Source of the DNA: Sporopachydermia quercuum
Taxonomy: Eukaryota > Ascomycota > Sporopachydermiomycetes > Sporopachydermiales > Sporopachydermiaceae
Assembly (NCBI GenBank): GCA_001599295.1
Contig: BCGN01000003.1
Coordinates: 1,155,148-1,219,147, forward strand
Direction: 5' to 3'
DNA: 64,000 nucleotides
Below are positions 32,901-44,228 of this stretch, piece after piece. Below the pieces are notes generated by a model. The model had not been told where the DNA came from, ran no database searches, and saw only the letters and a list, made by a program, of their open reading frames with translations. Numbering within the stretch: the stretch's first letter is position 1; the number at the start of each line of letters is the position of its first letter. Position numbers and translations under genes: made by a program.

Positions 32901-35357
32901 ATGAGAGGTCACATTAGTTGTAAGTATAATATATACCAAATTTCTGAGGATGAGAAGGATATTTTCTAGGCAACACTTGGCTTATTCAATTGCTTCCTTT
33001 CCTTATGTATTGTCACATACATACTAAACATACTGTTATTAACAGACCAACAAGTCAAGCCCTTAGTAGTGGTCCTTTTATTATGCTTACAAATAGTATC
33101 AACAGTTGCAATTAGTGTAAATTCAACTGCTCGGGTGACAGGGGAACAATATTATATTAAGGGAGAGGAAACGTTAAACAGAATCAAAGTATATGATATA
33201 AACAACATTATATTAGATGATCTGAGATCACCAGACAACTTACTATTCCACTATAAACTACAGAAAGTCCCAATAGATTATCCATCATATTCACCAATAC
33301 AATATGTAACAAGTAATGAAATGCTCAAAATTTACCAGAGTGCCATTGAGCTTTTAGAGGAATCCTCTTTGTATGGAAATGTGAAAGCTAGGTACTTGCT
33401 AGCTGAACTAGCAATGTATGGTAATTTCACAAACAAAATCAATTTCAAAAGAGCTTTCATATACTATCAGCAACTATCTGAAATAACTGACGATCGTTTG
33501 TTAGAAGAAGAAGAAAGAAAACTAATAGGAGAAGCTAATTTTATGCTTGGATTTATTTATTCATCTGGGCTATTTGGAGAACTGATAGTAGACCAGCAGA
33601 AGGCGTTATTATACTATGAACAAGCAGGACGACTTGGTAACCTAAAGGCAAAAATGGTGCTAGGTTACAGACATCTTAATGGAATATCTGTTAGAAGGGA
33701 CTTAAACACAGCTCTTCAGTATTATAAGTCTATTGCTGATAGTGCTATTCAATATGCTGAAGAAGGGCCTATTGGTGGGAAGACTATTTATCCATTATCC
33801 GTTAGAATTGGTGATTTCTATGGTGGATTTTTTGGTGAAAGAACAACGGTCCTAAAAAATACCTTATCAAGTTTTAGTTCTGCTGATAATTGGAGACTCT
33901 TTGCTTCAGATTTATCAGAAGAAGGAAACGTCGTTCGCAGTTATGAATTAGCGGTATTATATTATACTGGCCATAAATTCTTGGAGCAGAATTTCGAATT
34001 GGCACTTGAAAACGCATTAGAATGTTATGAAAGTGTCTACTATACTCTTGATGAGTTTGGAAATGAAAGGCCAAGAGCTGGTGTTCATGAGAGTGAGAAA
34101 ACCATTGCTCAGCAATGTGCTGGGCTTATATCCTTAATGTTATTAAGACATGAAGGAGAACCATCTGCTGCTTTAAATGATGTGGAATACTGGGTTAAAG
34201 CGGGTGGTAACTCTTCTGATGCTTTCTATACAAAAGGTTTAATGTATGAATATGGACTTTATGATAGAAACGTTGTTAATTTTAAGGACTATCGGATTCT
34301 TGATAATGTATCAGTACCTGAGATTCGTTATGACGTCATTAGAGCAAAAGACATTGACGCNGCGAAGACATATTATAAACTAGCACTTGACACTAATCGT
34401 CACAGAGAAGCTTCATATAGATATATCAGACTACAAGTGCTTACTACTCCACCAAATGAACCAAATTTTCTGACGAATTATGTATATAGCCACATGCTGT
34501 ATTGGCANTTTGAAGATTTTAGATCGGGATATTATTATTCAATTGCTAATGAACAACGATATCAAAATCCCAGTGATGAAGAGCTTCTTAATATTGTTTC
34601 AATGTACAAGATATTAGCTGATAGCGTTGAGCCATTGTTAACTTCATTGAAATGGTCTTTAAGAATGTATCAGATGGGCCATACAGATTTGTCGTTATTA
34701 GGATATNCAATGGCCGCTGAACAAGGAATTGAGACAGCCCAGTCATCAGCTGGGTATATTTTAGCAAAACAAGCTACTCAGATAGAAGACACATTTCCTG
34801 ATAACATTGCTAGAGCTAGAAGTGCTTTGGTATACACTTCGCGATCAGCAAAGCAAAACAATATGGACTCAACAGCAGCTTTAGCTGACATATATTACTC
34901 AGGGTTGAAAACTGAAGATTATGACTTAGATCCAAATATTCAAGCGTATTCTAAAGCGGCAGTGTGTTTTGAAACCATAGTCACAGCAGCAAGCGGATTC
35001 CCTGCTTGGTCCCTTGGGTGGATGTATGAGTTTGGTATAGGTGTACCTCAAGATGAACATTTAGCTAAAAGATTCTATGATTTAGCTGTACTAAATAATC
35101 ATAAAGCAAAGATTGCCGTTGGCCTTTCAATAGCAAGAATGAGACTTCGTTCGTGGGGTGAGAAATGGTTAGGAGTTGAAATCACCAGTAATATAGAAAC
35201 AAGGATAGCAAATACCAAAGTATTTTTCAGTGCTGTTGCAGAAGTGCTTGATATAATTCTGATTTGGTTCTATGAATACTTTGATGGTAGAATTATTTGG
35301 GTTATTATTCTTTTGTCCTTCACTTTTTTGAAGTATTCTCGGAATAGAAGAGAATGA
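32901..35357 (+). CDS. HRD3: Hrd3/SEL1L ERAD receptor (two exons)
   Basis: Hrd3 is the lumenal partner of the Hrd1 ubiquitin ligase; it recruits misfolded lumenal and membrane clients for ER-associated degradation. Exon 1 is 32901-32919 and exon 2 is 33046-35357. The 126-base intron has GTAAGTAT, a TACTAAA-type branch (33022-33028) and ACAG. Without splicing the frame has no ATG: it opens after a TAG at 32967 and the next in-frame Met is beyond residue 80. With splicing the start is MRGHISYQQVKPLVVVLLL, a good signal peptide. The 776 residues contain Sel1-like repeats (LLYYEQAGRLGNLKAKMVLGY, WSLGWMYEFGIGVPQDEHLAKRFYDLA), match Hrd3 in the QLGNLKAK and GLGV-LAKR blocks, and end in a membrane segment (IIWVIILLSFTFL) with a tail of about 7 residues, shorter than the Saccharomyces tail. 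Confidence 0.93.
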
Positions 35358-35528
35358 NCTGCATGCGAAATTGCTGTTGGATATATCAGCAACTGATTGT
35401 TGTGTGGTACAACTAAAACAAACAATTCAGCATTGATTGAGATACTGTTGACACCTGCATGGTATAAAATTGTTAGAGGAATATCTTATTGCCTCATCAA
35501 TTAAAGACGATGCAATTGACCAATTGCA

Positions 35529-36009
35529 TTAAGATTTTGTTTCTAGCTTACTCAGATAAGCATCAAGTCTATCAATTGGCAATGATTTACTTCTTTCTTC
35601 TGATATTTCAAACGAAACAATATTTATTGCCATAATGACCTTAAAGTTCACCTAAAGTATAAATGGTTAGATTCAATTGAGAGGTGTTCCTTTGATTAAT
35701 CTAGAGGTTATATGTCTATTCAATTCTCATAGTTCGTAGTTCCTAGCTTATAACAATTCTCTCATAGCAATTACTTACATTAGATGTTTGTCTCCCTGAC
35801 CGATAAGCATTTGATGTTATTGACGAAAGAAACAACTCTTCGTTTTCAACATTATATATTATAACATTTTTTGAAATAGGATCAATGTTGTATAAGTAGC
35901 CAATAGTCTCTTCCAAGTCTTCAGAGTTGCTTGTTTTGTACTGGATTGTTGCTAATGATCCTCTTGCTACTTCAATGGCATGTGGGGAAAGGCTGTTTAA
36001 GGTCTCCAT
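35529..36009 (-). CDS. Gemin6-like Sm-fold protein (two exons)
   Basis: Exon 1 is 36009-35779 and exon 2 is 35651-35529. The 127-base intron has GTAAGT, a TCTAAC branch and TTTAG, and joins RQTSN to VNFKVIMAINIVSFEI in frame, giving 117 residues. The pattern is an Sm-like beta barrel: AIEVARGSLATIQYK, then ETIGYLYNIDPISKNVIIYN, which resembles Gemin6 KGWVLTTDPVSANIVLVN, and a hydrophobic strand VIMAINIVSFEI where Gemin6 has its last Sm2-like strand. Gemin6 is part of the SMN complex that loads Sm rings on snRNA; S. pombe has a homologue and Saccharomyces none that I know. Without the second exon the fold would lack its closing strands. It could instead be another divergent Lsm protein. It is convergent with HRD3. 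Confidence 0.6.
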
Positions 36010-36824
36010 TGCCTTTACAAAGTTTGTAATCACAGTAGCAGTTTACAGCAAACCACTGAAGGCCTAATTAAAATTGGTTGGCTTTGATTATTATATTAGT
36101 TGAACAGGCTTTATAAACTGAAACAAGTAGCCATAAAAAACATCATGGATCTTAATTGTAAGAAAATCGTTAAAGGAAGAAAGATAAAAATGAGATAAAT
36201 ACGATTACCTGATCAGAAATCAAGGCTCCCTTTTTCATGTTAACGTTTATGCATTATAATGAATGTTGCCATAACTTTAAATGGAGAAGTGAATCCTATT
36301 CAACTTTCTGATTACATAATCTTCAAAGAGTTACTATCCTTCACCGTTTTGCTCAGGATTGATACACATACTCCCTACTAAAGTAACATCATTTGTTATC
36401 GTTAATCATCTGAAAGTTATATTGATGATAGTATGCCAAATGATANAATCTATATGTTAAAATCATTACAAAGTACTATAACTTTTGCTTTCTACTTTTT
36501 AAGTGCATTTTGGCAAATTAAGTGTAAGGACTTTCAATTCGGATAGCTCATATACAGTGGATCAGTCGTCAAATGGTGTCGAATTATTTCTTGTTTATTC
36601 ATTGTTCTAGTTTGATAATAATTTATTAGATAAAGTATTGGCACAACACACATTAGTGTTTTCAATAATTTGAGAAATTGGAACTACCTGGATTTTTGGT
36701 TGTCGACTCATCAAGATTGGGAGTTCGTTGATTGTATTCCATAGGGGTGCAGTGATTGACAATATAACGCTTGTTTCACGGTAACATAACAAGAATTTAA
36801 TCATCAACACTACCTTAAGCAACA
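36010..36824. other. Divergent intergenic region Gemin6-like / GAL83
   Basis: About 815 bases with both promoters. A minus-strand ORF at 36607-36840 overlaps the GAL83 start and looks accidental. No other feature seen. Confidence 0.5.
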
Positions 36825-38087
36825 ATGGACCGAGAATCATCTAGTATGAATATTGATGAAACAGGTTCTAAAACAGAACCTGATCAGAATGCTATAAACG
36901 AAGGAACAGCTACTCCAATAAGAAGGAAATCTACTCTGCTACTCACAGATGACATTGAATTCGATAAACTAAAGCTATCAAATGCAGACCAAAATACAGA
37001 TAGAACTAGAGATCGAGATGGAGATTTGGATTTGGATTCTGACTCTGAGAAGCTTCTTGCAAAGGTGAACTCGGGTGAAGAAATTGTAGTAGAAGATGAA
37101 GATAGTACTAGTCCTGTTGGTGATATTATTGTTGATGAAGGAGCTCATCGCAATCCTACTCAACCAGCGCAAGCCTCTTCTCAAGGAGACATGAACTCAG
37201 GAGCCAATAGTAATACTTCAAACAGAGACTATCAAAATGAATCTGGACAGAATGATTCTGCTTCTATGGCTGAATCAATATCACAAGAGTCAACTTCTCG
37301 TGGAAATCCTGCTCCACAGACTCAGGCTGCTCGCCAGCCAAGTTTATACCCAACTGAGATCAGGTGGGTTCAAGGAGGTAAGAAAGTATACGTTACAGGT
37401 TCCTTTACTGGTTGGAGAAAGATGATCAAAATGGTTCCTTGTGGAGACGGAACTTTTGCCATCAAGCTGAATTTACCATTTGGTACTCATAGATTCAGAT
37501 TTGTGGTTGATAATGAACTAAGATTCTCTGATTACATTCCTACGGCTACCGATCAAACCGGTAATTTTGTTAATTATATTGAAATAGTACCTGGAGCTCA
37601 GGTTTCGGCTGGGGAAGAAGATGTTGGATTGCCCAGTAAAAAACGAGAAATCGATGAAACTGACGCAGGAAGAAAAGACGCTGTTATTACATCAAAGATT
37701 GCAGAGGAAGATGATGATATGGGTAATGGATACTCAAGATTTCATGAAGATGAAGAGTTAGTGAAGCCTCATTATACGTATACCAATGTTATTCCTGCTG
37801 TATTCACAGATCCAGCTGTTATGGAACAATACTATATCACTTTGGATTCTGCATCAAATACTTCACATCTTATTCCTCCAGGGTTGCCACCTCATCTAGA
37901 AAGTGTGATTTTAAATAATTATTCTGGAGATAAGGATAATAATTCTGGTGCTTTGCCTATTCCCAATCATGTAGTATTGAATCATTTGGCAACTACGAGT
38001 ATAAAACATAATACTTTAGCAGTAGCTAGTGTTGTTCGTTATGGCAGGAAGTATGCAACTCAGATATTGTATGCTCCTTTGCAATAA
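36825..38087 (+). CDS. GAL83: SNF1/AMPK beta subunit (Gal83/Sip2 type)
   Basis: Beta scaffold of the SNF1/AMP-activated kinase: it links the Snf1 alpha and Snf4 gamma subunits and directs location. The 420 residues begin MDRESSSMNIDE with no Gly2, so N-myristoylation as in Sip2 is not expected, which favours a Gal83-like role. Residues 1-170 are disordered and acidic. The glycogen-binding CBM48 domain lies at about 175-260 (TEIRWVQGGKKVYVTGSFTGW, GTHRFRFVVDNELRFSDYIPT, TGNFVNYIEI). The C-terminal ASC domain (about 305-420) has IPAVFTDPAVMEQYY, HLIPPGLPPHLE, PNHVVLNHL and ends RKYATQILYAPLQ, the classic kinase-binding tail. It is a single exon. It may be the only beta subunit, but the window cannot show that. 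Confidence 0.93.
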   Translation: MDRESSSMNIDETGSKTEPDQNAINEGTATPIRRKSTLLLTDDIEFDKLKLSNADQNTDRTRDRDGDLDLDSDSEKLLAKVNSGEEIVVEDEDSTSPVGDIIVDEGAHRNPTQPAQASSQGDMNSGANSNTSNRDYQNESGQNDSASMAESISQESTSRGNPAPQTQAARQPSLYPTEIRWVQGGKKVYVTGSFTGWRKMIKMVPCGDGTFAIKLNLPFGTHRFRFVVDNELRFSDYIPTATDQTGNFVNYIEIVPGAQVSAGEEDVGLPSKKREIDETDAGRKDAVITSKIAEEDDDMGNGYSRFHEDEELVKPHYTYTNVIPAVFTDPAVMEQYYITLDSASNTSHLIPPGLPPHLESVILNNYSGDKDNNSGALPIPNHVVLNHLATTSIKHNTLAVASVVRYGRKYATQILYAPLQ

Positions 38088-39964
38088 ATAATGGCTAACT
38101 AAGTTGTGATGATATATTATAGATAACAAATGGAAAAGATGGTGAAATCTTCTCAGTGTATTGAAACTTACCAGTAGGTATTGTTAGAGCTGATGATAAA
38201 GCACAAATCTCATGGAATTTACAGACTGGAGCTAGACAGGAATATAATTGTTTAAGCAGCCATATGTCAACCAGATTGAATGTTATANTTAATGAAATCA
38301 TTTACTGACCAAGTTTTCAATAATACGGACGATACTATCGAATATAATGTAAATCGACATCTCATGGAGGTGTAGTCATGTATTTCCTTCATGTATTTTC
38401 TGTGGTGACTTGACTTGACAGCGATGATAAACATGCACCTTTACTGATCAGTAGCAAACTAACCACTACTTTTACCAGCGGGAATAATCTTGTTCCTGAT
38501 TATTCAACTCACTCGAAATATATTCCAAATTATATCCCATTGGATCTTTTTTCATTTTCGTCAGCTTTTCTCATTTGTTTCATTGCAGTATAATCTGAAT
38601 TAAAGTTTGTTGAATCATGCAAGGTGAATGCAATGGATATTCAACAATAATCTTATTCACCAAGTAGAAATGCATGAAAGAGCTTTTTCAAGTATTTTGA
38701 TCAAGAGTTTTCGTATATTTTTAAATACGTGAGCATCTTTTAGTAGCTATCAACTTTGAATGAGTTTGTTAATGTATTTCGCAGGGTATATTTATGATCT
38801 TAGTTGTATAATCTTCGAGAAATCATCACCAACGAACAAAGCCAATTNAACGCATAAGTCTGTATGAATATGCATTAATTCTCTTAACCAGCTAATACAA
38901 TGAGCCAGCAGAAAAAGTCTTGAAACAATGCCGTGATTCAGAAATAACTTTACCCAATTAAGCCAGCAACATATTTAATCATATCAACCAATAGCTAAAC
39001 CAACAGTTTGTAGAACAAATGTAGTAAAAACCCGTCTATCACCAGTAACAAAGTCCCATAAATGTTGTCTGATTTATCTCTCTTGTACTCTCTACCTAGA
39101 TGATAACTTTACATCTCATCTCAATGAACAGTATTTCTCGAGAATAAAGTTAAACACAATACATAGACATGCATTCATGTCCAAATGTGCTGTTTGGAAC
39201 TCCAAATTTGGATTAACGTAAATAAAACTAATAACCTCTTCCTAATTATCTCATTGAACTTCATTTGTAAAGTGATACAGCTAACGAAACGAGAGAAAAG
39301 GAATTTGATAGAAAGAAAGCAGTAGCATCAGTACNATTTAGTTCAATGTGTTTTGATTATAGTTTATGTTCTAGCCTATTTTCCTCAAGAAAAGAAGTTC
39401 TCAAATAGAGCAGGAAAGCGTTAGATTGATGAAAGAAACATCCATCATCTATCTCATTTCCATTGATTTCTATATGTGTTGATAATTGATTGTGATGAAG
39501 ATCATTGAACTGGTAGTATTATTTGGTTATATTGTTGAAATTAGCAGCAGCAAAAGGAAACAGTACAACGAGAAGGTCACAGTGTATCAACAGGGTCATT
39601 AAGATCAGTATTATCATCAAAGTGCTATCATATCATATCATACACCAGTAAGAGTATAACGGAATCAAAAGAAGAGTGATTTCTGTATCTTTTATATCTC
39701 ATATTCTTTGAAAGCAGCTAAGATACATATAATTGATTTGCTAATATTTCATGAATTCACTATTCAAATAACAAGAGTCAATTGGTTGCTGAAAAACAAT
39801 TGTAATCTTGGTTATTCTTGTATATCTTATTGTTCTTCTTATTAGAAGTATCACCACCGGCAAATAATAGTTCTCTTGCTGGCAAACCAACTGTTAGCCT
39901 GCTTACACCCAAGAATATCGCATTCTTATTTTATACCCACATTTCATANTAGGGCTCATCACCA
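38088..39964. other. GAL83 3' flank and KIP3 upstream region
   Basis: Nearly 1.9 kb with no assignable gene. On the minus strand a GTAAGT-type site occurs near 38168-38173 and short coding-like frames lie around 38470-38620, but I could not assemble a convincing protein. GTAAATA at 39219-39225 resembles a forkhead site and would suit a mitotic kinesin, but this is weak. Confidence 0.4.
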
Positions 39965-42900
39965 ATGGCTTCAAAAGAGTCTTCTATTATGGTAGCTGGT
40001 AAGTATTTCTGTTTGGATAAATACATTTATAAGAATTGGATCATTATGGGTTTTCGATATGCTTTTGCTGCATGTTCTCAATATATATTTTCTAGATATA
40101 TATTTTCTCCAATAGATCTCTCTTGAAGTATTGACTAACATTATTATCTCGTCTCAAATAGTAAGAGTTCGTCCCTTTACAGCTACTGAAACAAGTAAAC
40201 TTATTCAAGCTCCAGAAGAACCAAGTTTCTTCAGTGATGGAGCTCTTTATTCAAATACAACTAAATCTAGGAAAGTATCAAATTCAAGGTATCCACCTAA
40301 AGGGTTACGAAAAACAGTCAACGTGGTTGATGATCGAATGCTTGTCTTTGATCCTCCTGAAACAAATCCTATGGTTTCAATGCAACAAGCTGCGTTCCCA
40401 GGTAAAACTACTAGATTCAAAGAACATAGGTTTGTTTTCGATAGACTATTTGATGAGACCACTCAACAGGATGAAGTTTATAATGCTACAACAAGGCCAT
40501 TACTTGATTCAGTTCTGGACGGGTTTAATGCAACAGTTTTCGCATATGGTGTAAGTATATTTGCAGGATCTATAATGATATTCATGCAGCATGTATTGAA
40601 TATTCTCCACTGTTATATCCTCNTTACTATATTATTAATCATATTTATCTACTATTCAACCTATTATCATATTACGGTAACTCTTATCTTACTAACATTT
40701 CACCTATAGGCCACTGGCTGTGGAAAAACCCATACAATCAGTGGGACAACAGAAAACCCAGGAATAATCTTCCTAACAATGCAAGAGCTGTTCGAGAAAA
40801 TTGAAAACTTAAAAGATACTAAATTGATAGACGTATCCTTAAGCTATCTTGAAATCTATAATGAAACTATTCGCGATTTGTTACAACCAGTTGTTTATGA
40901 TAACGAAGGAAACTTGATACAAGGACATCCAAATCTTCAGTTAAGAGAAGATGAAAATAAACGTATTTCGGTTGTCAATCTATCAATTCATAAACCAAAG
41001 GATGTCCACGAAGTAATGGAAATGATATTCAAAGGCAATCAATCAAGAACAATGTCACCAACGGAGGCTAATGCTACATCATCAAGATCTCATGCTGTAT
41101 TACAAATAAATGTATCGCAAAAGAATAGAACAGCGGACTTATCCGAAGAACATATATTTGCTACGTTGAGTATCATTGATCTTGCTGGTAGTGAAAGAGC
41201 TTCAGCTACAAAGAATAGAGGTGAAAGATTGACAGAAGGTGCTAATATCAATAAGTCATTATTAGCCCTTGGCAATTGCATTAATGCATTGTGCGACGCA
41301 AGAAGACGAAATCATGTTCCTTATCGTGATTCAAAATTAACAAGATTGCTTAAATTTTCATTAGGTGGTAACTGCAAAACAGTCATGATTGTATGTATAT
41401 CACCGTCTTCGCAGCATTATGATGAAACTTTGAATACTTTGAAATATGCCGATAGAGCAAAGCAAATTAAAACCAAAGTCATTCGCAACCATCAAAATTT
41501 GGATCGTCATGTGGGCTCTTATTTGAAGATGATTACACAACAGAAAGCTGAGATAGAAGAACTAAGAACTAGAGAGAATAAAGCTATAGCGAATGCTCTT
41601 GAGCGAAGAAATAAAATAAGAAGTAGAGTTGAGAAGCTTGTTTATGAAGGAGTTGATTCGTTGAAGGCAATTTATCATAAAACGATTAATGAAAGATTGT
41701 CAAAATCAAAATTGATTATACGACTGAATACTATCAACAGTAGAAAACAGCAAATAGAGATTTGGTTAGCTTATTTCACTGAATTAGAAGAAACGTTCAA
41801 TCATTTAGCTAATAAGAATAACGGTAATGCTAATGATATGGTGAGTACATCAGCATATTCTTCTTCTTCTTCGCTGATGAAAAAAATGAATCAACTGTCA
41901 ACTTTATCTGGAAGGCTTGTTGAGAAACTGAACAATGAGTCCAACATACTGCAAAAGATTCATGAGAAAAACGAATTTCAAAGTCAGCCAAGTGATTTAT
42001 CTTTATTGACAGTAGCTATCAATTCGGTATTAGTAAGACTAAAAGAAACTGAAGGTGTTACCGAATATGATATTGAATCATTCAAAACTTATGGTGAATT
42101 GATCAAACTGCAAATGAAGAATGATGTTTCAGAACCGCCAATCAAAGCTATGATAAGTTCTGAAGATACCAGCAATATGAATGGAGCTTTCTCATTCTTA
42201 TGTTCATTATTAATGAATTTGCTCAGTCAACTAATGGATTTGAATGATAATGTTGACCTAGAAAAGCATGTAAAAAAAGAGGATTACTATCGTTATTATA
42301 ATGAAAGAATGGATCTATTGAATAATAAAATAGGGACAATTCTTGATACGATTATTGGAGAGGCTAGCCAGATATTTACATCAAGTTTGGAAACTAGTAT
42401 GAATGATTTCAATGATATTTCATTGCCAGATGAGCTAATAAATAATAGTATTGATGATGATGTTATAAGTATAAGAAATAGTATTCCCTCTCATAATGTT
42501 CAATCAAACAACCTGGTATCACATAAGCCAGCCATAGCACCATCAAGCTTGTCCAATAAAACAACAATTCACATGCCAAAGATTCGACAAGNCAAATTCC
42601 CAAGAAGGGTCTCTATAACAAAGAATTCACCATTGGGTAAGATTGAAAAGAAGAAATGTATAAAAAGAGTCAGATGGGATGATGTTCAGTACTCTCCAAA
42701 GCTACAGTCAAATATAATACAGCAAATGAACGAAAGTAGTAGCAGCAGCAGTAGCAATAATAGTGATAGCATAACGCGAGAAGATATTTCTATGGAAGAT
42801 TTGGGTGCAACAGATGGTGATGTTGATGTCAATGGTAGTACTGATAATAGGAAATTTGTATCAAACGATTGGCAAGATGTTAGTAATGATGGTAGCAATG

Positions 42901-43361
42901 AAGGTTTAANGCTGAATAGTCCTTCAGGTGATGATACACTTAATGAGATATCAACTGATGAAGTGAAACAAGGANTTTCACCATCGTTAAAAGATGTATT
43001 GAAAGATATGCCAATTAATGCTCAACTAAAAGATGGTCTTAGCTCTATAGATAAGTCAATTTTAAGAGGCTCCTTTTTATCAGGAATCCTTGATAATAAG
43101 AGCAAGAGCATCACTAATACTAATAATATTGTTACCAACGATGTTAACAAGATTAGTGGTAACAAACCAGTCAATGAGCCAGTCAAAAGGAAAAAAGGTG
43201 GTTTGGTCTCAAGATCATTGAAGCCAAATAGTAACAACGGAAACNTCAACACTTCTAGTAGTAATACTAAAGAAAATATACCTGCAGGTAAAGGATTAAA
43301 TAGTGAGATATTTGCTAGACTGACAGCATCAACAGCCTCAAGTTCAATGAAGTCGAAATAA
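39965..43361 (+). CDS. KIP3: Kinesin-8 motor Kip3 (three exons)
   Basis: Kinesin-8 walks to microtubule plus ends and promotes their depolymerisation, controlling spindle position and length. Exons are 39965-39998, 40162-40550 and 40710-43361. Intron 1 (163 bases) has GTAAGT, GACTAAC and ATAG; intron 2 (159 bases) has GTAAGT, TACTAAC (40690-40696) and ATAG. Splicing gives MASKESSIMVAVRVRPFT and FAYG-ATGCGKTHT, so intron 2 splits the P-loop. The product has 1024 residues (Saccharomyces 805). Switch I is NATSSRSHAV near 262 and switch II IDLAGSERA near 297; the neck region follows LNTLKYADRAKQIK. The kinesin-8-like insert after VRVRPF (TETSKLIQAPEEP to RMLVFDPP) and the coil NRNKIRSRVEKLV fit Kip3. 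The tail is Ser/Asn/Asp-rich, with a KEN motif near 995 that could serve APC/C turnover. Confidence 0.94.
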
Positions 43362-43698
43362 CGGCANTACACAATATGCTTGAAATGACTAAATATTAAA
43401 CAATTCTACAGTACTTCCTTTTTACTTTCTTGTTATATTATCAATATAAAAAGAGAACCGATTCATATGAATTTTAATATNAATATTAATATTAGTAGCT
43501 TAAACCATACAAAATGTCTGGCTTAGTTGCAAGNAGAATATGAATGAGTAAACTATAGTGATCTTCCTCAGCAGTTCTATGAAGAAAGAATTCTTAGACC
43601 TGTTTACATTTTATTTTCCGCTGTTATAAGTTATATGGTTTTGTATAGATTTCAACTACTCTTACTACTCTTACTATTCTTATTTAATGTCATTATTA

Positions 43699-43781
<83 letters not shown>

Positions 43782-44228
43782 TTATGGTTAGTCGCAGTAG
43801 TAACACTATTATTAGAACAACTTATGAGGAACAGTACTAATAGTAATATTCGACCCATCAGACCTATTCCCAGAATCATACTTTGTTCTTTGATATGACT
43901 AAAAATTAGAAGTATTCATTCAAATAGAATATAATATGAAGAGTCTATAAGTAGTAACCAACCATCCTAAATAGAGGTGATATCAATCTTAGGATTATTA
44001 TACTTATGTTCACTCATAATACACCAAGCAGAAATAAATAAATCATAATAAATAAACCATAATGCACTATGCTAATATAACAAATATTCAAATGTATTTC
44101 TAACTCTCTTTTGTTAGAGCTCTATGTAATTTACAAACAAGTTAGACACTCTACTAACTCGATGCCATCTTCATCTTCATCTTCATCATAGACGCTTCAT
44201 ATAATGTAAANAAAACAAATCTCCCTTG
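43362..44228. other. Convergent spacer KIP3 / PMR1
   Basis: About 870 AT-rich bases with four N positions. It contains the (ATT)n microsatellite listed next. ORFs of poly-isoleucine on both strands derive from that repeat and are not genes. Confidence 0.6.
43702..43779. repeat. (TTA)n microsatellite, about 26 units
   Basis: About 78 bases of uninterrupted TTA/ATT repeats between the convergent KIP3 and PMR1 3' ends, preceded by a shorter imperfect run. Its length is likely to vary between isolates. Confidence 0.95.

Noticed and set aside
38095-38301. Minus-strand ORF with an internal GTAAGT, possible exon
   Set aside because: No partner exon with a suitable frame was found; joining it to the nearest 3' site gives sequence antisense to GAL83 without recognisable features.
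40131-43361. Two separate kinesin fragments
   Set aside because: GTAAGT, TACTAAC and TATAG join the two frames exactly inside the P-loop (AYG-ATGCGKT), so this is one spliced gene.
43635-43898. Poly-isoleucine ORFs on both strands
   Set aside because: They are translations of the (ATT)n microsatellite.
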